A stretch of 64,000 nt of DNA from DATMER01 sp034667225 (GCA_034667225.1 JAXDKG010000040.1:310001-374000); one strand, 5' to 3'. Positions 1 through 10,882 are shown, counted from the first letter of the stretch. Notes: a model not told the origin generated them from the letters alone. Program-made: numbers and translations.

Positions 1-1802
<1,802 letters not shown>

Positions 1803-1803
<1 letters not shown>

Positions 1804-2723
1804 TGGCGAGATTGACCTCGGTCGTTACGGTTACGCTGAACCCGGCGATCGATCAGACCTTGAGCATCCCCGGCTTCGCCATGGGGCAGGTGAACCGGGT
1901 GGCGGAGAGTCGCTCCGACGCTGGCGGCAAGGGTGTGAACGTCGCGAGCGTCCTCTCCGGCCTCGGAATCCAGACGATTGCGACCGGGTTCCTCGGCTCC
2001 GACAACGCGGCCCCGTTCGAAAACCTTTTCCTGCGCAAGCAGATCGAGGACCGGTTCGTCCGCATCGCAGGCTCCACGCGCGCCGGCATCAAGATCGTGG
2101 ACATCCACCAGACCACGGACATCAACTTTCCAGGCCTCTCTCCCACCGCGGACGACCTCGCCGAGCTGAACGGCCGGATCGCCGCGCTCGCCGAGCCGGG
2201 CCGATGGTTCGTGCTCAGCGGCAGTGTCCCGCCAGGGGTGCCGTCCGGCATCTACGCGGAGATGATCGACTTGATCCATGGCAAGGGCGGATGCGTCGCG
2301 CTGGACACGAGCGGCCCGGCGTTGAGGGCGGCCCTGGCGAGCCGCCCCGAGGTGATGAAGCCGAACGTGGAGGAGCTGAGCGAGCTCGTCGGGCATGAGC
2401 CCGGCAATCTGCGCGCCGCCGCCCAGGCCCTTGGCGCTCGGCGGGTGGCGGTCTCCATGGGCAAAGCCGGGGCGGTGTTCTTGGACGGTGAGAGTGCCCT
2501 GCTGGCGCGGCCCCCCCAGGTTCCAGTCCGCAGCACGGTCGGCGCGGGGGATGCGATGGTCGCCGGACTCGTCTACGGAATGATCCACGAGCTCCCGCTG
2601 GAAGAGGCCGCCCGCTTCGCCACCGCGAGCGGAGCCTACGCGGTGACCCGGGTTGGCTCGGGCATCGAAGATCCCGACGAGCATCGCAGGCTCATGAGCC
2701 GGGTCGAGATCGAAAGGTTGTAA
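1803..2723 (+). CDS. fruK: 1-phosphofructokinase
   Basis: 306-residue PfkB-family sugar kinase. It phosphorylates fructose-1-phosphate, the product of FruA import, to fructose-1,6-bisphosphate in the cytoplasm. Family marks are the N-terminal TVTLNPAIDQTL, the glycine-rich GGKGVNVA, KPNVEEL, and near the C-terminus the catalytic STVGAGDAMVAG with its Asp general base. The ATG shares its A with the stop codon of the preceding PTS gene, so the two are probably translationally coupled. fruA starts 2 nt after its stop. Length is normal for the family (about 305-315). The order fruB-fruK-fruA matches the classical fructose operon, which separates it from 6-phosphofructokinase 2 or tagatose-6-phosphate kinase. 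Confidence 0.93.
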
Positions 2724-2725
2724 AC

Positions 2726-4453
2726 ATGGCGAAGATCGTAGCGATCACGGGTTGTCCGGCGGGCGTAGCTCACACTCAGATGGCCGCCGAGGCGTTGAGG
2801 AAGACCGCGGCCTTCCTGGGGCACGACATCAAAGTCGAAACTCAGGGCGCCGAGGGGCCGAGGAACCCGCTGTCTCCCCGCGACGTGGCCGAGGCGGACG
2901 TAGTGATCGTGGCCTCCGACATCCACGTCGAAATGGATCGATTCGCGGGCAAGCCCATGGTGGCCGTGCCGGTCAGCGACGCGATCCGCAAGACCCGCGT
3001 GGTGATCGAGAACGCCCTCGCCGAGATGGGGGAGTTGAAGGAGGCGCCCGCCGCCGTTTCCGCCGCGCCCGCTCCGAGCGCGACCCCTCCGAGCGCATCT
3101 AGATTCCTCGTTGCCGTGACCTCCTGCCCGACCGGGATCGCGCACACCTTCATGGCCGCCGAAGCGTTGAGGAAGTCGGCCGTTGCGCTCGGGCACGAGA
3201 TTAAAGTCGAGACCCAGGGCTCGGTAGGCGCGAAGAACCGGCTGACCGACGAGGAGATCGAGCGCGCCGACGCCGCGATCATCGCGGCCGATGCCTACGT
3301 GGACCCCGCGCGCTTCGGGGGCAAGCGGCTGTACCAGACCACGACCAAGGCGGCCATTCACGACGGGCAGAAGGTCGTACGGGAGGCGCTGGCGCTTCCC
3401 ACTCGAACCGAGCCGGTCAAGCAGCTCAAGGAGCAGCGCTCGACAACCCGCACCGGTCCTTACAAGCACTTGATGACCGGCGTCTCCTACATGCTGCCGC
3501 TTGTCGTCGCGGGCGGGCTGCTGATCGCGCTGGCCTTCGCGATCGGCGGCCTCAATGCCGGAGACAAGGAAGGCACGCTCGCCTGGGCCTTGATGAGGAT
3601 CGGGGGCGGCACGGCGTTCAACCTTTACATCCCGGTGCTCGCCGCATTCATCGCCTACTCGATCGCGGACCGGCCGGGCATCACGTCGGGCCTGATCGGC
3701 GGCATGCTCGCGATGAGTCTCGGCGCAGGCTTCCTCGGCGGCATCGCGGCAGGTTTTCTCGCGGGCTACATGACCCGGGCGCTGAGCACCTATATCAAGC
3801 TGCCGGAGAACTTCGAGGGTTTGAAACCCGTGCTGATCCTGCCGCTGCTCTCGACGCTGATCGTGGGACTGATCATGATCTATGTGGTCGGTCCGCCAGT
3901 CACGGCCGTGCTGAACGCGATGACCGCCTGGCTGAACGGGATGCAGGAGACCAGCGCCGTGGTGCTGGGGGTGCTGCTCGGGGCGATGATGGCCTTCGAC
4001 ATGGGCGGACCGGTGAACAAGGCGGCCTACACCTTCGCGGTCGGCCTGCTGGCCTCCAAGGTCTACGGCCCGATGGCGGCGGTGATGGCAGCGGGCATGA
4101 CGCCTCCGCTGGGACTGGCTCTCGCCGCAACATTGTTCAAGAACCGTTTCAATCAGGAAGAGCGCGACGCGAGCAAGGCCGCCGCCGTCTTGGGTATCTC
4201 TTTCGTCACCGAAGGCGCGATCCCCTTTGCCGCCAAAGACCCCGTGCGAGTGATTCCCTGTCTCGTCGCGGGCTCAGCCGTGACCGGCGCGATCGCGCTG
4301 GCGGCCAACGTACGGCTGATGGTGCCGCATGGCGGGATCTTCGTCCTGATGATCCCCAATGCGGTCACGCACCTGGGCTTTTACGTCCTGGCAATCCTCG
4401 CCGGGACTTTGGTCACTGCTGCCGCGCTCTATCTGGTGAAGCGGCCGATATAA
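2726..4453 (+). CDS. fruA: PTS fructose transporter, EIIB-EIIB-EIIC
   Basis: 575-residue inner-membrane permease that imports fructose and phosphorylates it at C1. Two tandem IIB domains are visible. The first has ITGCPAGVAHT with the phosphocysteine at residue 10. The second has VTSCPTGIAHT with Cys134, after an Ala/Pro/Ser linker at ~105-125. The IIC membrane domain runs from ~235 to the end with about eight to ten hydrophobic segments, including GGPVNKAAY and the conserved FVTEGAIPFAA. In E. coli FruA the first IIB-like domain is a degenerate IIB' lacking the active cysteine; here both cysteines are present. It starts 2 nt after fruK, last gene of the operon. Confidence 0.95.
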   Translation: MAKIVAITGCPAGVAHTQMAAEALRKTAAFLGHDIKVETQGAEGPRNPLSPRDVAEADVVIVASDIHVEMDRFAGKPMVAVPVSDAIRKTRVVIENALAEMGELKEAPAAVSAAPAPSATPPSASRFLVAVTSCPTGIAHTFMAAEALRKSAVALGHEIKVETQGSVGAKNRLTDEEIERADAAIIAADAYVDPARFGGKRLYQTTTKAAIHDGQKVVREALALPTRTEPVKQLKEQRSTTRTGPYKHLMTGVSYMLPLVVAGGLLIALAFAIGGLNAGDKEGTLAWALMRIGGGTAFNLYIPVLAAFIAYSIADRPGITSGLIGGMLAMSLGAGFLGGIAAGFLAGYMTRALSTYIKLPENFEGLKPVLILPLLSTLIVGLIMIYVVGPPVTAVLNAMTAWLNGMQETSAVVLGVLLGAMMAFDMGGPVNKAAYTFAVGLLASKVYGPMAAVMAAGMTPPLGLALAATLFKNRFNQEERDASKAAAVLGISFVTEGAIPFAAKDPVRVIPCLVAGSAVTGAIALAANVRLMVPHGGIFVLMIPNAVTHLGFYVLAILAGTLVTAAALYLVKRPI

Positions 4454-4557
4454 GGAGGATCCTGACCCGTCCTGTCGAATCCGCCACCCCCTGTTCGACA
4501 AGAGGGTAGAGTCCGAAGCGGCCAGACGCCTCGGACCATCAACCAGGAGGAACGAAG

Positions 4558-5004
4558 ATGACCACCGCCGAACCGACCCCCATCCACTCCAGCCGGGACG
4601 CCCGCGCCGTGGCGCCGCCGCGGAGGTCGACCTTGAACATCGTGCTGTGGATCGTGCAGGTGCTGCTCGCGCTTCTCTTCATCTGGGCCGGCAGCATGAA
4701 GCTGGTCCTGCCGTTGGAGAAGCTGGCCGGACCGGTGGCTCTGCCGGGTGCCTTGGTGCGGTTCATCGGCGTGGCCGAGCTGCTCGGCGGCCTCGGTCTG
4801 ATCCTTCCCTCGCTCCTGCGGATCCGGCCGGGCCTGACGCCCCTGGCCGCCGCCGGGCTCGTGATCATCATGATCGGCGCGGTGATCATCACGCTCGTCG
4901 GCGGCGGCATCGGGCTGGCAGTGATCCCCGGGGTGACGGGGCTCCTCGCGGCGTTCGTCGCCTATGGCCGCTGGCGGCTCGCACCCATTCATTCCAAGGA
5001 ATGA
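4558..5004 (+). CDS. DoxX-like membrane protein
   Basis: 148-residue integral membrane protein of the DoxX-like type: a polar N-terminus, then four hydrophobic helices at about 25-45, 60-82, 92-118 and 120-140. The motif FIWAGSMKLV after helix 1 is typical of the family. Function is unknown; related proteins are linked to redox or quinone chemistry. A strong ribosome site (AGGAGG, 4545-4550) precedes the ATG with 7 nt spacing. The 104 nt upstream, after fruA, hold no gene and only a weak imperfect hairpin. It appears to be a single-gene unit. Confidence 0.8.
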   Translation: MTTAEPTPIHSSRDARAVAPPRRSTLNIVLWIVQVLLALLFIWAGSMKLVLPLEKLAGPVALPGALVRFIGVAELLGGLGLILPSLLRIRPGLTPLAAAGLVIIMIGAVIITLVGGGIGLAVIPGVTGLLAAFVAYGRWRLAPIHSKE

Positions 5005-5010
5005 GCTGGA

Positions 5011-5038
5011 TTCGGCATCACGGGATCGGTGCTACGAT
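5011..5038 (+). promoter_or_regulatory. Candidate promoter for the LprI-like gene
   Basis: A TG-extended -10 (TGCTACGAT, hexamer TACGAT at 5033-5038) lies 29 nt before the ATG at 5067, with a poor -35-like TTCGGC at 5011. A near-identical string (GGTGCTAGGATCTC) occurs before the gene at 14517, which is the main reason to note it. Weak evidence. Confidence 0.25.
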
Positions 5039-5066
5039 CTCGCCAATTCGCCCAAGGGAGAGCCTC

Positions 5067-5497
5067 ATGCGCCGATTCGCCCTGACCTGCGTCTGCCTGC
5101 TGCTTCCCCTCGCCGCCCGGGCTCAGAAGCCCGTGGAGAGCTGCTTCGAAAAGGCCAACACCCAGCTCGAATCGAATGAGTGCGCCGCCAAGGAGTATTC
5201 GGAGGCCGACGCCGAGCTCAACCGGGTCTATAAGGCGATCCTGGAGAAGTACAAGGCGGATGCCCTGTTCATCGAGAAGCTGCGCGCGGCCCAGAGGGCT
5301 GGCTGGCGTATCGGGATGCCGAGATCGAAGCGAAGTATCCGCACTCTAAGGACCCTCACTATTACGGCAGCAGTATCGGGATGTGCGATCCGCTCTACCG
5401 GGCGCAGCTCACCCAGGAGCGCATCGAGAAGCTGCGGGAGTGGCTCGACGGTGCGGAAGAAGGGGATATCTGCTCGGGCTCAGTCGATGTGAAATGA
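5067..5497 (+). pseudogene. LprI-family (DUF1311) secreted protein, frameshifted
   Basis: The ATG at 5067 opens a signal peptide (MRRFALTCVCLLLPLAARA) and an LprI-like domain with Cys in ESCFEKA and SNECAAKEY and the helix AELNRVYKAIL. After AAQRA the frame breaks near 5297-5301. The next frame continues the family sequence as WLAYRDAEIEAKYPHSKD and ends SGSVDVK at TGA 5495-5497. One base appears to be missing. Bringing the frames together gives a protein of ~143 residues, normal for secreted members, some of which inhibit lysozyme. The corrected stop overlaps the downstream ATG as ATGA, which argues that the gene was recently intact or that the indel is a sequence error. Confidence 0.75.
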
Positions 5498-5952
5498 ACA
5501 TCAGGCGCGCGCGGGAGTCGGACGCGTCGGAGCTGACGAGGATCGCTCACGAGGCTAAACGGCACTGGGGATACCCCGAGCGCTGGATGGAGCTGTGGCG
5601 GGAGGATCTGACCCTCACTCCGGAATTCATTGCCGGGAACGAGGTGTACCTGGCCGAGGATGGCGGCGAAGCCCTGGGGTGCTGCGCCATCGTCGCGGCA
5701 TCGCCGAACTGGATGCTCGAACATTTCTGGATCCGGCCCGCGGCGATGGGGAAGGGCTTGGGAAGGCAGCTGTTCGAGCACGCCCGGGCCCAGGCCGCGT
5801 CTGCGGGCGCGAGCGTCCTCGAGATCGACTCAGATCCCAATGCCGAGGAGTTCTACCTGAAAATGGGCGCCGTCAGGGTGGGCGAGGTCCGCTCTCAGAT
5901 CGACGGGCAGCCGCGGGTCCGCCCCCTGCTGCATCTGCGGTTGAAGCCTTAG
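5494..5952 (+). CDS. GNAT family N-acetyltransferase
   Basis: 152-residue single-domain GNAT enzyme that would transfer an acetyl group from acetyl-CoA to an unidentified amine. The N-terminal beta-alpha unit MNIRRARESDASEL is typical. The acetyl-CoA pyrophosphate loop (motif A) reads MGKGLGRQLFEHA at ~90-102, and the C-terminal AEEFYLKMGAVRVGE is the usual beta5-alpha4 region. The ATG at 5494 overlaps the repaired stop of the LprI-like gene by 4 nt, which fixes this start over longer in-frame ones. Substrate cannot be inferred. It ends 6 nt before the convergent anti-sigma gene. Confidence 0.85.
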   Translation: MNIRRARESDASELTRIAHEAKRHWGYPERWMELWREDLTLTPEFIAGNEVYLAEDGGEALGCCAIVAASPNWMLEHFWIRPAAMGKGLGRQLFEHARAQAASAGASVLEIDSDPNAEEFYLKMGAVRVGEVRSQIDGQPRVRPLLHLRLKP

Positions 5953-5957
5953 AGACG

Positions 5958-6632
5958 CTACTCCAGCGCAGTCGTGAATGTCGGAGACTGCTCGCGCCTG
6001 CCGTCAGGAAAGAGTGCGGTGACCAGCCAATGGAGCTTGGCGCCGTCAGGGAGGCCCGCAAGGGCGCTCGCAGGCACCTGGTACTTCGTCGTCGTCAGCC
6101 CCTTGGGGCCGGCGACAGTATCAAGCTCGCTGGTGGTGACAGAGAGGTCGTAGGACTCGGCCCCGGGAACCGGCTTCCAGGCGAGGATGAAGCTCTGGCG
6201 GGGGAGGACCCCACCAGGAGGCAGGAGCGCCTCGACCTTCGACTCCTCGCCGCGGTAGGTGGCCGTCAGCTCGGGCTTTTGCGTCTGCATCTGCTGGACG
6301 TAGACCCCGCTCACGGTCAGGACGAGGGCCGCCGCGGCGGCGGCGAGCCAGGGCTGAAACCGTCTCACGGGGAAGGGGCGGACCACGGGCGTCTTCTTCT
6401 GGTGGGCCTCCGCTTCCTTCTCGAATGCCACGGCGATCCGCCAGTCCTCGGCGCAGGAGGCGCAGACGGCGACATGGTCCACGATCTCGCGGATCTCGTC
6501 CGGCGGCAGCTCGCCGCGGACGGCTTCCCAGATGCGGTCCGGCTCAGGGCAGCCCCCGGTCGGGGATATTGCCCCGGTGGGTGCAGTAAAAGCAGCTTGT
6601 AAACGCGACAACTCCTCGTCCTTCATCATCAT
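5958..6632 (-). CDS. Putative zinc-finger anti-sigma factor
   Basis: 224-residue single-pass membrane protein. Residues ~30-75 contain the anti-sigma zinc-binding pattern H-x3-C-x2-C in DHVAVCASCAEDW. A transmembrane helix (WLAAAAAALVLTVSGVYV) lies at ~115-132, followed by a periplasmic beta-rich domain of ~90 residues. It would hold the adjacent sigma factor at the inner membrane until a signal acts. The start codon (one of three tandem ATGs at 6632-6624) overlaps the sigma factor stop as ATGA, so the pair is translationally coupled. Confidence 0.78.
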   Translation of the reverse strand: MMMKDEELSRLQAAFTAPTGAISPTGGCPEPDRIWEAVRGELPPDEIREIVDHVAVCASCAEDWRIAVAFEKEAEAHQKKTPVVRPFPVRRFQPWLAAAAAALVLTVSGVYVQQMQTQKPELTATYRGEESKVEALLPPGGVLPRQSFILAWKPVPGAESYDLSVTTSELDTVAGPKGLTTTKYQVPASALAGLPDGAKLHWLVTALFPDGRREQSPTFTTALE

Positions 6633-7186
6633 GGCTTCACCCCCTTCAAGATAAGGCACTCCCTCAGGTCGGCGAGCCCCCGGTACACGAGGTTGTCCGC
6701 CTTCTTGGGTGCCCAACTCATCAGCTTCCCGATTTCCGGGACGCTATGACCCTGCAGGTGCAGGGCGACGGCCAGCCGCCTGGGGCGTACGATCTGTGCG
6801 AGGCATTCCCGGATCGCGCGCCCCACCTCTTGCCCGGCGGAGACCTCCTCCGGATCGGGCCGCGGTGAGCTTGTCTCGGCTGCGGGGTCGATCCCCCCCT
6901 CCTCCGTCTCCAGGGAGACCTCCCCCCGCCTCCGACAGCGCCGGATCTCATCGATCAGTGCGCTGTAGGCCGTCTTCCTCAGATAAGACGTAGAGATCTG
7001 GGCATTTCCCTCACTCTTGCGCCGGATTTCGAGGACGCGCAGGAGGGCGACCTGCACCAGGTCGTCGGCGCGGCTGGCCAGCCAGGGGGGGCAGATGCGC
7101 GACACCACGCGGACGAGCTCGGAGCGCAGGCGCGCGTAGTCATCCACCTCCTGGGGTCGCACGGGGATGTTCATGGTTTCATCCAT
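6629..7186 (-). CDS. ECF-type RNA polymerase sigma factor
   Basis: 185-residue sigma-70 family protein of ECF size. The sigma2 region covers ~15-95 (ADDLVQVALLRVLEIRR, then YLRKTAYSALIDEIRR). A charged linker spans ~95-125, and the sigma4 helix-turn-helix spans ~125-175 (LAVALHLQGHSVPEIGKLMSW followed by KADNLVYRGLADLRE). It should direct transcription of a stress or envelope regulon, probably including this two-gene operon. It precedes and overlaps its anti-sigma gene by 4 nt. The subgroup cannot be assigned from sequence alone. Confidence 0.85.
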   Translation of the reverse strand: MDETMNIPVRPQEVDDYARLRSELVRVVSRICPPWLASRADDLVQVALLRVLEIRRKSEGNAQISTSYLRKTAYSALIDEIRRCRRRGEVSLETEEGGIDPAAETSSPRPDPEEVSAGQEVGRAIRECLAQIVRPRRLAVALHLQGHSVPEIGKLMSWAPKKADNLVYRGLADLRECLILKGVKP

Positions 7187-7223
7187 TCTTGGATGAGTTA
7201 TAGCGTACTACTTCCGACTGCCC

Positions 7224-9182
7224 TTAGGGCAGCAGCTCCACTTCGCCCCCCGTCACCCACTGTGCCCGCAGGCCGGTGCGGAAGAGCCGCTCGCCCGTGT
7301 CGGGGTGGATCGTGAAGCGCTCGGCGCTCCGTGCCGGATCACGCCAATAGCCGCGGGCGAGCCCAAGGCCGCCGATGTACAGGTCTCCAGGCACCCAGAA
7401 AGGGCAGAGCTCCAGCCGGGCGTCCAGAATGTGGACGCTCTGGTTGGAGAGCGGCCGGCCGAAGGACGAGCCGTCCTCAGAGACGGCCGTCCACACTGTC
7501 GTTTCCAGAGAACCCATCAGAGCCGCGACCCGGACGTCCTTCAGCAGGATCCGGTCTGGAGCCGTGAGCACGGTGATCCCCTCCGGAGGGCGGCCGAACA
7601 CCACCGTGCCTCCTGCCGCGAGGGTACCGAAGATCTCGAAGAGGGAGGTCCCCTCCGCGAGAGAGTGGGCGAGGGTGCGGTCCGCGGGTCCGATTCCGAA
7701 GCGCTGGGTCAGGTCCAGGGCGAGGTTCGCGATCCCCCGGTTCTCCAGCATGACTCCGGCGAGCATGCAGGCGAGATCCTTGGGAGAGGCGGAGGGCACG
7801 GGAGGCGGCCCCTCGGGGAGATCCTGGTTGGCTGCATCCTCGATCATGATTCCCACGATCTCTTCCGGCCAGTCGAGGGTGTCAGCAAGGGCCTCGCGGG
7901 TGACGGCGAGCTCGATCCGGCCGTGCTCCAGGAACGGCCGGAATTGGCCGCGGGGGAGAGCGGGATCGACGGGCAGGTAGGCCGCCCCCGCCGCGAGCAC
8001 GCCGAGGATGGCGGCGACCGCCTCCCGCCCCGGCTCCAGGACGATTGCCACCGGCGTGTTGCGCCGCGCCCCCTCGCGCTGGAGGAGGTGGCCGAGGCGC
8101 TCGGCGGTCTGACGCAGCTCGCCGTAGGTGGCCGAGCCAGAGGGGCCGGTCACGGCGATCCGCTCCGGCTGGCGCCGCGCCCGGGTCGCGAAGAGCTCGT
8201 ACAGGTAGGGCTCGGGCACGGGTGCGCCCGTGGTGTTGAAGGTGACCATGCGGGCGAGCTGCTGGGGCGGGATCAGGCGGCGGCGGACCTCCTGCCAGGC
8301 CGAGGCTGCCGAGAGGCGGCGGAGGAGGTCGCGGCAGCCCACGGTCAAGGCGTCCGCCATCCCTTCGGGGAAGCCCGGCTCGGCAACGTCCCAGAACAGG
8401 AGAAGCCCGCCCTCCCGCTCGGCCACCTGGAGATGGAGGAGCCGCGGCTCCGTCCGCCCCCTCGCCCCCCCGGCCGGCTCTTCCTCTCCCGGCGTGTCGC
8501 GGAACAGCCGCGGGGGCAGGGTCACCGCGACCGGCAACGGGGGAAGACCGTCAGGCCGGAGCGAGCGGGGAAGGGGCCAGGCGAGATCGCGACGGAGGCG
8601 CTCTTGAACGCCGCGTGCCCGCTCGCCGAAGGGTCCGAGAGCGGCGCCGTCCAGCTCCAGGGGCACCCAGAGAGGCGTGCCGGTCAGCGAAAGCTCCACC
8701 GTAAAGCGGGGATCCCTGCTCCAGGCGGCGAGCCCGTCGGCCAGGGCCGCGAGGATCATTGCGGCCGGAGCGATCCCCTCCCATGCGGCGCGGGCGCGCA
8801 GCTCCGCCCAGGTCTCGGCGTCCAGCTCGAGGAGACGGCGCCGGAGCGGGGCCGGAACGGCCGGCAGGACGGGTGGGGGAGGCAGGGCGCGGTCGGCCCA
8901 GTACTCCAGGGCAGAGCCGTAGATCTTTTCCGGGGCTTTCCGGGGGATCTCGGGCGCGAAGACCAGCCAGTCGAGGGAAGAGTGCTCGTCCAGGAGCCCT
9001 TCTATTTTCAACCGGAGCTGAGCCGGCAGGTCCGCAGAGCCCAACATTGCCGATGTTGCCAACTTGCCGGCCTCCCTCTCCCGGACCTTCGGAGCGAGGC
9101 CGGAGAGGTCCACGATCCGCAGCGCATAGGGGGGAAGCCGGAGGCTCCGGGCGAGCGCGGCGAGGTCCAGGGATATGGGCAT
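7224..9182 (-). CDS. Degenerate NRPS-like protein (partial Cy-type condensation + eroded adenylation domain)
   Basis: 652 residues. Residues ~85-310 match the C-terminal half of a condensation/heterocyclization domain (ALEYWADRAL, LDAETWAELRARA, LAAWSRDPRFTVEL); the N-terminal half with the catalytic motif is absent. Residues ~320-650 form an adenylation domain with recognisable core A6 (GDLYIGGLGLARGYW). The phosphate loop A3 (TSGSTGxPKG) is missing: the chain runs DLACMLAGVMLENRG. The A4-A5 stretch is shortened, the NxYGPTE motif is replaced, and A7 reads LFRTGLRAQW instead of RTGD. There is no carrier-protein or C-terminal A subdomain. It is unlikely to make an acyl-adenylate, yet the frame has stayed open. 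An upstream TTG (9212) is possible; the ATG at 9182 is preferred. It is divergent from a flavoprotein gene across a palindrome. Confidence 0.75.
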   Translation of the reverse strand: MPISLDLAALARSLRLPPYALRIVDLSGLAPKVREREAGKLATSAMLGSADLPAQLRLKIEGLLDEHSSLDWLVFAPEIPRKAPEKIYGSALEYWADRALPPPPVLPAVPAPLRRRLLELDAETWAELRARAAWEGIAPAAMILAALADGLAAWSRDPRFTVELSLTGTPLWVPLELDGAALGPFGERARGVQERLRRDLAWPLPRSLRPDGLPPLPVAVTLPPRLFRDTPGEEEPAGGARGRTEPRLLHLQVAEREGGLLLFWDVAEPGFPEGMADALTVGCRDLLRRLSAASAWQEVRRRLIPPQQLARMVTFNTTGAPVPEPYLYELFATRARRQPERIAVTGPSGSATYGELRQTAERLGHLLQREGARRNTPVAIVLEPGREAVAAILGVLAAGAAYLPVDPALPRGQFRPFLEHGRIELAVTREALADTLDWPEEIVGIMIEDAANQDLPEGPPPVPSASPKDLACMLAGVMLENRGIANLALDLTQRFGIGPADRTLAHSLAEGTSLFEIFGTLAAGGTVVFGRPPEGITVLTAPDRILLKDVRVAALMGSLETTVWTAVSEDGSSFGRPLSNQSVHILDARLELCPFWVPGDLYIGGLGLARGYWRDPARSAERFTIHPDTGERLFRTGLRAQWVTGGEVELLP

Positions 9183-9250
9183 GGCTGCCCATTGTAAGTT
9201 CGGGAGCCCCAATGTCCCGGTCTATAGAGATCTGCGCACTTATAAGGTGC

Positions 9251-9264
9251 TGTACCGCAGTACA
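9251..9264. promoter_or_regulatory. Palindromic operator candidate between divergent genes
   Basis: A perfect inverted repeat, TGTAC-N4-GTACA, lies 69 nt before the NRPS-like start and 62 nt before the flavoprotein start, in a divergent promoter region. Its size and symmetry fit a dimeric helix-turn-helix regulator. No regulator gene is adjacent, so the binding protein is unknown. Confidence 0.45.
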
Positions 9265-9325
9265 TCTATTCGGTCCGTGCCGGCCAGATGGGTCGTTGTC
9301 GCGGACCATCCAATGGAGGGAGCCG

Positions 9326-10876
9326 ATGATGGACGCCAATGGGAACGTCGATTTCGAGGTTCTGATTCTCGGTGCAGGTCCGGCAGGTCTACAGCTTGGT
9401 CACCACCTTTCCCGCGCCGGACGCAGTTACATGATCCTGGAGCGCGGGGACAGCCCGGGCGAGTTCTTCAAGAAGTTCCCCCGCCATCGCACGCTGATCT
9501 CCAACAACAAGGTCTACACCGGCTACGACGATCCCGAGGTCAACCTCCGGTTCGACTGGAACTCTCTCCTCAGCGATGACGCGCCGCTGCCGTTCACGGA
9601 ATACACCAGGAAGTACTTCCCCTGTGCGGACACGATGGTGAAATACCTTTGCGACTACGCCGAGGGCTTCGGCCTGAACGTCCGGTGCAACACGCAGGTC
9701 GCGCGGGTGCAGAAGACGCAGGAGGGCTTCCGGCTGCACGACGCCGAGGGCAATGCCTTCACCTGCCGCCGCCTGGTCGTGGCGGCAGGGGTCACGAAGC
9801 CGCACGTTCCGGCCGTGCCGGGCATCGAGCTGGTCGAGAACTACGTGAGCGTCTCGGTGAACCCCGACGACTTCACAAATCAGCGCGTGCTGGTGGTGGG
9901 CAAGGGCAACTCGGCTTTCGAGACCGCCGACAACCTGATCGAAACCACGGCGCTGATCCACGTGATCAGTCCGAACCCGGTGCGGATGGCCTGGCAGACC
10001 CACTTCGTGGGCCATCTGCGGGCGGTGAACAACAACTTCCTCGACTCCTATCAGCTCAAGTGCCAGAACGCGGTCCTCGACGCCACCATGGAGCGCATCG
10101 CGCGCCGCGCGGATGGCAAGCTTGTGGTCTCGGTGCGCTACTCGCACGCGAGCCATGAGATCGAGGAGCTGGTCTACGATCGGATCATCCTCTGCACCGG
10201 CTTCCGCTTCGACAACTCGTTTTTCGACGCGGACTGCCGGCCCGAGCTGACGATCAACGATAGATATCCCGCGATGACCTGCGAGTGGGAGTCGACGAAC
10301 GTGCCAGGCATGTACTTCGCCGGCACGCTCACCCAGGCGCGCGACTTCAAGAAGAGCGCCTCCGGCTTCATCCACGGTTTCCGTTACAACACCCGCGCGC
10401 TGTTCCGGATGCTGGAGAGGAAGTATCACGCGAGGCCCTGGCCGGCCGAGGACGTCGAGCCCACCTTGAACGGCGTCGTCACGGCCATGATCGAGCGAAT
10501 CAACAGGACCTCGGCCATGTGGCAGCAGTCCGGCTTCCTGCACGACCTGATCGTGATGCCGGAGAGCGGCGGTCCCGCCAAGCACTACCACGAGATACCG
10601 CTCGCCTACATCCAGGAGACCGAGCTCTCCGCGAGCAGTCATTACTACACGATCACGATGGAGCTCGGCACGGTGGAGGGCGATCCCTTTGCCGAGGGCG
10701 TTTCGCTGCGCCCCGTGATCCGGCGCTGGAACGGCCCGTTGCTGGTCGCCGAGCATCACCTGCCCGAGGACCTGCACGGCGAGTGGAAGCGCGAGGACCT
10801 GCACTTCGCCCCGCTACGTGAGTTCCTCCAGGACCAGATGCGCGAAAGGGTGCGGGTGCTGACCGGGTGGGATTGA
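9326..10876 (+). CDS. FOXRED2-like FAD-dependent oxidoreductase
   Basis: 516-residue flavoprotein. The N-terminal FAD-binding Rossmann motif is LILGAGPAGLQLGHHL. A second nucleotide-binding GKGNSAFETADNL sits near 195-207, and YFAGTLTQARDF is the FAD-contacting segment near 330. The order and the motifs RHRTLISNNKVYTG and GFIHGFRYNTR recall the FOXRED2/ERFAD branch of flavin monooxygenase-like enzymes more than thioredoxin reductases; no CxxC is seen. Substrate unknown. Tandem ATGs at 9326 and 9329 follow GGAGGG (9315-9320); the second has the better spacing. It is divergent from the NRPS-like gene, so the two may share control. Confidence 0.8.
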   Translation: MMDANGNVDFEVLILGAGPAGLQLGHHLSRAGRSYMILERGDSPGEFFKKFPRHRTLISNNKVYTGYDDPEVNLRFDWNSLLSDDAPLPFTEYTRKYFPCADTMVKYLCDYAEGFGLNVRCNTQVARVQKTQEGFRLHDAEGNAFTCRRLVVAAGVTKPHVPAVPGIELVENYVSVSVNPDDFTNQRVLVVGKGNSAFETADNLIETTALIHVISPNPVRMAWQTHFVGHLRAVNNNFLDSYQLKCQNAVLDATMERIARRADGKLVVSVRYSHASHEIEELVYDRIILCTGFRFDNSFFDADCRPELTINDRYPAMTCEWESTNVPGMYFAGTLTQARDFKKSASGFIHGFRYNTRALFRMLERKYHARPWPAEDVEPTLNGVVTAMIERINRTSAMWQQSGFLHDLIVMPESGGPAKHYHEIPLAYIQETELSASSHYYTITMELGTVEGDPFAEGVSLRPVIRRWNGPLLVAEHHLPEDLHGEWKREDLHFAPLREFLQDQMRERVRVLTGWD

Positions 10877-10882
10877 TTCCTT

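Noticed and set aside
4454..4557. Terminator after the fructose operon
   Set aside because: Only a weak imperfect hairpin without a T-run is present.
7305..9197. 630-codon frame antisense to the NRPS-like gene
   Set aside because: No domain or ribosome site; the minus-strand frame has clear condensation and adenylation similarity.
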